Assembly: GCA_002774415.1 (NCBI GenBank)
Contig: PEYL01000092.1
Span: 1-11,870 of the forward strand
Source of the DNA: Candidatus Portnoybacteria bacterium CG08_land_8_20_14_0_20_40_83
GTDB lineage: Bacteria; Patescibacteriota; Minisyncoccia; Portnoybacterales; GWB1-42-6
DNA length: 11,870 bases
Reading direction: 5' to 3'
Below are positions 1 through 4,900 of this stretch, piece after piece (position 1 is the stretch's first letter; each line of letters starts with the position of its first letter). Made by a program: the position numbers and the translations under genes. Below the pieces are notes generated by a model that was given only the letters and a program-made list of their open reading frames with translations, did not search any database and was not told the origin of the DNA.

Positions 1-50
1 AATTTGCTCCACTTCGTTCCACAAACTTCTCATAATCCTGACGTTATACG
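1..50 (+). repeat. Partial attC-like recombination site (right half)
   Basis: This stretch aligns without large gaps to the right half of the attC-like site at 899-953. Both contain a TTTGCTCC-type segment, a CAAA-ACTTCT segment, an ATCC-rich arm and an ACGTTATA end. The putative R' core box is GTTATAC at 43-49, close to the GTTRRRY integron core-site pattern with one deviation. The left half lies outside the window. If the reading is right, this is the attC of the preceding cassette and the cassette carrying the 110-769 gene starts at about position 44. The homology is seen directly; the integron interpretation is inference. Confidence 0.45.
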
Positions 51-94
51 CAATCGGGCTACGGCGGGCTTTGGATACATTTATAATCTTTTAA

Positions 95-103
95 TGATAG
101 AAT
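95..103 (+). promoter_or_regulatory. Extended -10 promoter, probably leaderless
   Basis: TGATAGAAT is an extended -10 (TG-n-TAGAAT). Its end lies 7 bases before the ATG at 110, so transcription would begin at or next to the start codon and give a leaderless mRNA. This fits the absence of a Shine-Dalgarno before that gene. No convincing -35 is visible. A second TATAAT lies at 82-87. A cassette gene with its own promoter is unusual but known. Confidence 0.4.
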
Positions 104-109
104 CATATT

Positions 110-769
110 ATGGACAAAAAAATCAAAATCTTAACAGAAAAACTAAAAGATGAAAGAAGTAAAAAAGTAATTTTTGTATCTCACTGCATCCTGAATGAGA
201 ACACAAGATATCTGGGTGGGGCTTTCAGAAAAGGATGTATTGATGAAGTAGTAGATGAAATACAGAATCAAGGTATTGGAATAGTTCAAATGAAATGTCC
301 AGAACAGAAGGCTTGGGGCGGCATCTTTAAAAAACATATGTGGCGACCCCTTGGCTCAAAAAATACTTTCCTTTATAAGTTGAAAGGAGTGCTTTTGCCA
401 TTTTTCATTTGGAATACGAAAAGAATATATCGAAAGCTCGCAAAAGAAGTCGTAGCAGAAATAAAAGACTATATAGATTCTGGCTTTGAAGTCGTTGGTA
501 TTGTTGGTCTTGCAGGTTCACCTTCTTGTGGCGTAAATACGACATTAGATATTAAAAAATCCGCTGAAGTTTTGGCAAACACTAGTATTGATGATTTAGA
601 TAAAAATAAAATGAATGAATCTTGCATCAAAGAACTTTTGACCAAAGGAAAGGGGCTCTTCATTGAAGCATTGAAAGAAAAACTAAGAAAAGAAAGCATA
701 AAGATTAAATTTTACGAACATGATTTAATTTCAGAAATGAATGGGAAGGACATTATATTAAAATTGTAA
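110..769 (+). CDS. TudS-related (DUF523-like) putative desulfidase
   Basis: This 219-residue soluble protein resembles the DUF523/TudS group, whose characterised member is a [4Fe-4S] 2-thiouracil desulfurase. The family pattern is visible in order: VSHCILNEN...RYLGG (Cys26), QMKCPEQ (Cys63) and GSPSCG (Cys140). These three cysteines would bind the iron-sulfur cluster, leaving one iron free to take sulfur. Residues 1-18 are a charged N-terminal extension, and the C-terminal 60 residues are Lys-rich. The segment between Cys63 and Cys140, including a hydrophobic stretch near 93-101, is longer than in compact DUF523 proteins, so the substrate may differ. There is no signal peptide. The start at 110 is the first ATG after a leaderless-type promoter. 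The gene stands alone between attC-like sites, suggesting it travels as a cassette. Family assignment is fairly confident; the exact reaction is not known from the sequence. Confidence 0.75.
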   Translation: MDKKIKILTEKLKDERSKKVIFVSHCILNENTRYLGGAFRKGCIDEVVDEIQNQGIGIVQMKCPEQKAWGGIFKKHMWRPLGSKNTFLYKLKGVLLPFFIWNTKRIYRKLAKEVVAEIKDYIDSGFEVVGIVGLAGSPSCGVNTTLDIKKSAEVLANTSIDDLDKNKMNESCIKELLTKGKGLFIEALKEKLRKESIKIKFYEHDLISEMNGKDIILKL

Positions 770-850
770 ATTTGAAAGCCCGCATCCGCCCGACTTTCTC
801 CGCTTCGCTCCGAACCACGCTGCGCTCTCGTTCCGCTATGCTCCACTCGG

Positions 851-953
851 GGCACATAACCCGGGATAAAAGGAAAAATGCTCAGCTCGCATTTTTCCCA
901 AATTTTGCTCCGTTTCACTTCGCAAAACTTCTTTTATCCCGATACGTTATATG
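851..953 (+). repeat. Candidate integron attC site
   Basis: The element has the nested symmetry expected of attC. The outer boxes are R'' ACATAAC (854-860) and R' GTTATAT (946-952), complementary except for one base. Next inside are L''-like CGGGATAAAAG (862-872) and L'-like CTTTTATCCCG (931-941), a perfect 11-bp inverted repeat. The centre folds into a perfect 10-bp hairpin, GGAAAAATGC/GCATTTTTCC (872-881 and 889-898), and a second near-perfect 9-bp hairpin (900-908 and 922-930, one mismatch). The length of about 100 bp is within the usual attC range. It lies after the stop of a lone gene, in the orientation expected for a cassette, and its right half recurs at 1-50. R' deviates at one position from GTTRRRY, and no integrase is in the window. 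Confidence 0.55.
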
Positions 954-993
954 AATAAAATTTAAGAATTGAAAAGGCGGCACAAAAAATTTT

Positions 994-1050
994 GGCGAGC
1001 GGGCAAAAAGGAAAGGGGATCGGGGGGAGGAAATTTTTTGCCCGCGAGCC
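994..1050. repeat. Imperfect 16-17-bp inverted repeat
   Basis: GGCGAGCGGGCAAAAA (994-1009) pairs with TTTTTGCCCGCGAGCC (1035-1050), with about 14 of 16 positions complementary. The spacer of about 25 bases is purine-rich with runs of G. The stem is GC-rich and ends in an A/T tract, as bidirectional terminators do, but no gene runs directly into it. It may be a mobile-element remnant or a structured insertion near the cassette boundary. Confidence 0.55.
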
Positions 1051-1052
1051 GT

Positions 1053-1079
1053 AAGCAAAATTACGAAACAATTTTGCTT
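1053..1079. repeat. Perfect 10-bp hairpin
   Basis: AAGCAAAATT (1053-1062) and AATTTTGCTT (1070-1079) are perfectly complementary around a 7-base loop ACGAAAC. Just outside, GCCG (1048-1051) and CGGC (1084-1087) could extend the structure. It abuts the preceding inverted repeat, so 994-1087 forms a two-hairpin block. Function unknown. Confidence 0.6.
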
Positions 1080-1226
1080 CAATCGGCGTCTGGATTTTGT
1101 TCAAAGAAAGTTCTGACATCGTCCAGCAGACACCACGATTACGGCGGAGGCGGGTTGCGGAGACGCGAGTCCGACTGTGTCCATCCGAAGCTTTACGCGA
1201 AGGAGGATTCTCGCCATGTCCACTTT

Positions 1227-1811
1227 ATGCCAAAACGAGTTTTTATAATTCACGGCTGGGGCGGGAATCCGCAAGAAGGATGGTTCCCTTGGCTGAAAAA
1301 AGAGCTCCAGATGCGCGGTTTTGTCGTGCAAGTTCCCTCAATGCCCAATCCCGAAGAGCCGAAAATTGAAACCTGGGTTCCCTTTTTGAGCAAGCTGGTC
1401 GGTCAAGCGGACGAGAATACTTTTTTGGTCGGGCACAGCATCGGTTGCCAGACCATTATTAGATATTTGCAGACATTGCCCGAGGGCGTAAAAATCGGCG
1501 GCGCGGTTTTTGTTGCCGGTTGGTATAATTTGCGAAATCTTGAAACCGATGACGAAAAGCGGATTGCCGGGCCTTGGGTCAACGAGCCGCGAGATGACAA
1601 AAAAATCCGCCAGGCGGTTAATCGCGCGATTGCCATTTTCTCGGACAACGACCCGTTTGTCATTCCCGAAAATCAAAAATCCTGGGGAAAATTGATTGGG
1701 GCAAAAATTATTGTGGAACATCAAAAAGGGCATTTTTCGGGAGATGACGGCATAAAAGAACTGCCATCTGCGCTTGAGGCCATGCTTGAAATAGCCGGAG
1801 AAAAGCAATAA
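1227..1811 (+). CDS. RBBP9/YdeN-family alpha/beta serine hydrolase
   Basis: This 194-residue protein is the size of single-domain RBBP9/YdeN hydrolases. It opens with the beta-strand and oxyanion segment MPKRVFIIHGWGGNP, has the nucleophile elbow GHSIG (Ser71), the acid motif SDNDPFVIP (Asp142, with Asp140 less likely) and the catalytic histidine in KGHFS (His169), giving a complete Ser-Asp-His triad. No signal peptide is present, so it should be cytosolic. The substrate cannot be predicted; relatives are mostly uncharacterised esterase-like enzymes. The frame is open upstream to 969, but those 86 residues have no homology-like character. I chose ATG 1227, where the family fold begins. The nearest Shine-Dalgarno, GAAGGAGG (1198-1205), is 21 bases away. 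It is better spaced for an ATG at 1216, which opens only a 10-codon frame overlapping this start. The gene looks more GC-rich than the large operon downstream, possibly reflecting acquisition. Confidence 0.85.
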   Translation: MPKRVFIIHGWGGNPQEGWFPWLKKELQMRGFVVQVPSMPNPEEPKIETWVPFLSKLVGQADENTFLVGHSIGCQTIIRYLQTLPEGVKIGGAVFVAGWYNLRNLETDDEKRIAGPWVNEPRDDKKIRQAVNRAIAIFSDNDPFVIPENQKSWGKLIGAKIIVEHQKGHFSGDDGIKELPSALEAMLEIAGEKQ

Positions 1812-1838
1812 TCTGCCACCAGGAAAATGGTAGGAGAT
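1811..1838 (+). repeat. Imperfect hairpin after the hydrolase stop
   Basis: ATCTGCCACCA (1811-1821) pairs with TGGTAGGAGAT (1828-1838) at 9 of 11 positions around a GGAAAA loop. It touches the hydrolase stop codon and directly precedes the intrinsic terminator, so it may protect the 3' end of the transcript. Confidence 0.45.
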
Positions 1839-1870
1839 TAAAACCGCTAAAAACGGTTTTTTAATTTTTT
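1838..1870 (+). terminator. Intrinsic terminator of the hydrolase gene
   Basis: AAAACCG (1840-1846) and CGGTTTT (1854-1860) form a perfect stem with a 7-base loop, followed by a T-rich run to 1870. The A tract on the left makes it potentially bidirectional. It separates the hydrolase from the macroglobulin operon. Confidence 0.75.
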
Positions 1871-1898
1871 CAAAAGTGATATAATAAAATTATATAAT
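1857..1898 (+). promoter_or_regulatory. Promoter of the macroglobulin operon
   Basis: TGATATAAT (1877-1885) is a consensus extended -10. A weak TTTTTT -35 (1857-1862) sits 17 bp upstream, inside the terminator T tract. A second TATAAT lies at 1893-1898. Use of the first would start transcription near 1892 and leave a leader of about 20 bases with no clear Shine-Dalgarno before ATG 1914. Confidence 0.5.
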
Positions 1899-1913
1899 AA
1901 CTAACCTATAAAT

Positions 1914-4900
1914 ATGCCAGAAAATATAAATTTATTTAAACCCGAACAACTTGAAAAAAACGCGGCCGGCGATTCGGGCAATGCGCAAAATGCAACTGAA
2001 TTGAATCAGCAGGGATCTTTACAAAGTTTTCTCCCGAAGAAAAATTTTTTCAAAAAAAATAAAAGAATATTAATAATTGCCGGCATTTGTATTCTTTTAG
2101 CTGGTTTGTTTTTTATTTTAGGCCGTAATTTACTTCCTCAAAAACCATCCAGCCCGGCCCGTTTCGTCCTGGAAGCGGTTAATTCTGATTCGGCCGGCAT
2201 TAACCCCCAGACAGTATTTATTTTAAAAAGCAGCCAATCAATAAATGAAGCCGCAGTTAAAAAAATTTTTAAGTTTGAGCCGCCGGTTGATTTTACTGTC
2301 AAAGAAACTTCGCTTGCCGGGCAAATCGTTAAAAAAATATTTGCAGCAATAACCGGCAAAAGTGAAAACGGCTCTGTGTTTGAAATTAAGCCATTTGAAC
2401 ATTTGGGTACTGACCAGATTTATAGGGCAGAAATTTCAGACTCGGATTATGCAGATCACGAATATAGCTGGGCTTTCCAAGTCAAAGCGAAATTCCAGAT
2501 TATTCAGACTTTTCCCCGCAACAAAGGGACAACTGTGCCGTTAAATTCCGGCATAGAGATAACATTTAATAGAGAAAACCTAGCTAATCCGCAGGATTAT
2601 TTTGAAATTTCGCCAAAAATTGATGGCACTTTTGAACAGCATAACGGCACAGTCGTATTTTTGCCAAAACAGCAATTAAGCGAAGGCACGGTTTATACAG
2701 TTACAGTCAGAAAAGGAATAAAAGCCGAGGGCAGCGATGACGAACTAAAAGATAATTTTTCTTTTATTTTTGAAACGGGGGAAAAAACATATCATTACAA
2801 TACGCCTTCGCTAAGTTTTTCTTATAATTTTCAGGAATTTTTGCCCGACCGCAAGCCGGCTATTCAATATTATGCCAGCAATCTGGACGTGAAAAATATT
2901 GATTTCAATGTGTATAAATTTTCCAATCCAGACGAATTTTTAAGCTCCTATCAGCAAAGCAGGAAATGGGAATGGGGCTGGTGTTATTATTATAAACAGC
3001 ATTTTTCCGGCTATTCGCCAAAAAACGAGCAAAAAATTCTGACTTTTAAGCCCATTGAGATAAGATCTGGATACGAAAAATATATAGAAATACCGCAGAT
3101 TCTGGAGCCGGGATATTACCTTTTGGATACAGTTATAGAAAACAGGCATAACCAGATGTGGATTCAAGTCAGTCCTTTGTCAAAATATTTTTCAATTACG
3201 CACGATAAAAGCCTGGTTTGGGTCTATGATTTTTTGAAAAAAGAAACAGCCGGCGGGCTTTCTGTATCGTATCTAAATAGTAATTCCAATATGGAACTCG
3301 GAAAAACAAATCAGGACGGCGTTCTGGAATTTGCAACACCCGACCCTCTGAAATCAGAATCAAAAGAAGAAACAGGCCCGAATTTTTTAAAAATTCAGTC
3401 ATCAGGTTACCTTCCTTTCATTGTAGAGCTGACTGATAACTGGGGCTGGCGCCAGAAAGCGGATAAGGGTAGCCAGTATTGGAGTTATCTTTCTACCGAG
3501 AGGTTTGTTTATAAAATAAGCGACACAATAAAATTCTGGGGCGTGGCAAAAGGCAGACAAGCTGACCTGAGGCAGAAAAAACTTAAAGTCACGCTTTCCA
3601 ACGGGTATTATCTTTATGATTACGGCGGTTATAATCTTGATACTGAAAAACCGTTTGTCGAGCAGGAGGTAATAGTTTCGTCATTTGACACGATTGAAGG
3701 CGAACTTTCTTTTAAAGGATTATCGCCGGGTTATTACACATTAACAGTCTTTAATGATAAAGACATTGTGACAACCGCAAGCATAAATGTAATGGATTAT
3801 ATCAAGCCTGCTTATCAGATAACAGTGATGCCTTCACGCGATTCGGTTTTTGCGGGCGAGAATGTCAGTTTCCACGTCAAGGCGGAATTTTTCGATGGCA
3901 CACCAGCTTCCGGTCTTAAACTTGAATATTCCGCTTATTGGAGGAAGCATATTTCTGGAGAGATCGTGCTGAACCAGAACGGAGAAGCGGATGTCTACTA
4001 TACGCCCGAATATTATGAATATGAACAGTCCTATTATCCGTCGAGTCTTTCGATGAATTTTGTCCCCGCTTTGTCCGAAGAAGGGGAAATATCAGGTCAA
4101 GCGACTGTGCAGGTTTTTGGACCGCATCTTTATCTGCAGGCATCACGGGAATCATTATCGGACGAAAAACATAAATTCACGGCGAAGCTCAATAAGATTG
4201 ACCTTTCGGAAAATAAAGGTGATAAAGAAATCTACCGCGATTTTATCGGCGAGCCAAAATCGGATTACCAGCTTTCTGCCCGACTGACAAAAATAACCTA
4301 CAAACCGGTTGAAACCGGACAATATTATGACCCGATAGACAAAGTGGTCAGAAAAAATTACCGGTACGACAGGCAAGAAACTACGATTAAGGAATTAAAC
4401 GGCAGAACCGATACAAAAGGAGAGTGGGCATTTGAAGAAAATATTCCCAATCCGGATGACGGATACTATATGCTTGAATTCTTTGGTAAAGATGAATATG
4501 GCCGCAGCATAAAAGCTGATGTTTATGTTAGTCATTATACGACTCCAGGCAATTATTATTACGAAGTCAGCGGCATCCAGCTTGATGCGGAAAAAAATGA
4601 ATATTCAATCGGAGACAATATAAAAATGAAACTTGAGCCCAATCGGGGAACTGAGCTCTCCAGCGAAAAAATTCTTTATTACCGTTTCCAGAACAGCATT
4701 GATAAAGTTGTTGTCATAAAGTCGATGAATTTTGAGGAAAATTTTGAACAAAATTTTTCACCGTCTGTAAACTACAAAGCCGTAGCTCTTGGAAAATACG
4801 GCTTCTACGAAAGCAATACTTTTTCAGCTGTAGTTAAGCAAGAAGACATGCAGCTATCTATCAATATTGAGCCTGATAAAGCTGGATACAGGCCCGGCGA

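Larger units (their letters stand above)
54..793. repeat. 19-bp inverted repeats flanking the TudS-related gene
   Basis: Positions 54-72 (TCGGGCTACGGCGGGCTTT) and 775-793 (AAAGCCCGCATCCGCCCGA) form an inverted-repeat pair. The outer 6 and inner 8 bases are perfectly complementary; the central 5 differ. They sit just outside the gene, 38 bp before its start and 6 bp after its stop, and are G/C-rich against an AT-rich gene. They may bound the mobile unit or allow mRNA ends to pair. No transposase is visible. Coordinates span both arms. Confidence 0.55.
770..1226. other. 457-bp intergenic region without a convincing gene
   Basis: No coding region is supported here. Positions 775-850 are GC-rich, with repeating CTCCGCTTCG-like pyrimidine motifs. 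Positions 851-953 are the attC-like site. Positions 991-1088 hold two strong inverted repeats. Positions 1183-1208 hold a GCGAAGGAG element also found near 11330. Open frames across the region, including one that runs in frame into the hydrolase from 969, give low-complexity, Arg/Gly/Ser-rich translations without recognisable domains. Confidence 0.6.

Noticed and set aside
1120..1185. A tRNA-like remnant (GCGAGTCCGACTGTGTCCA resembles the 3' part of a tRNA).
   Set aside because: No GTTCRA loop, no matching acceptor 5' strand and no anticodon arm could be assembled.
969..1226. An in-frame 86-residue N-terminal extension of the hydrolase, starting at 969.
   Set aside because: The translation is Arg/Ser/Gly-rich with no domain, it crosses strong inverted repeats, and the hydrolase fold begins exactly at ATG 1227.
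1216..1248. A 10-codon leader peptide gene overlapping the hydrolase start.
   Set aside because: Spacing to GAAGGAGG is good, but so short a frame has no independent support; kept only as a remark on translation coupling.
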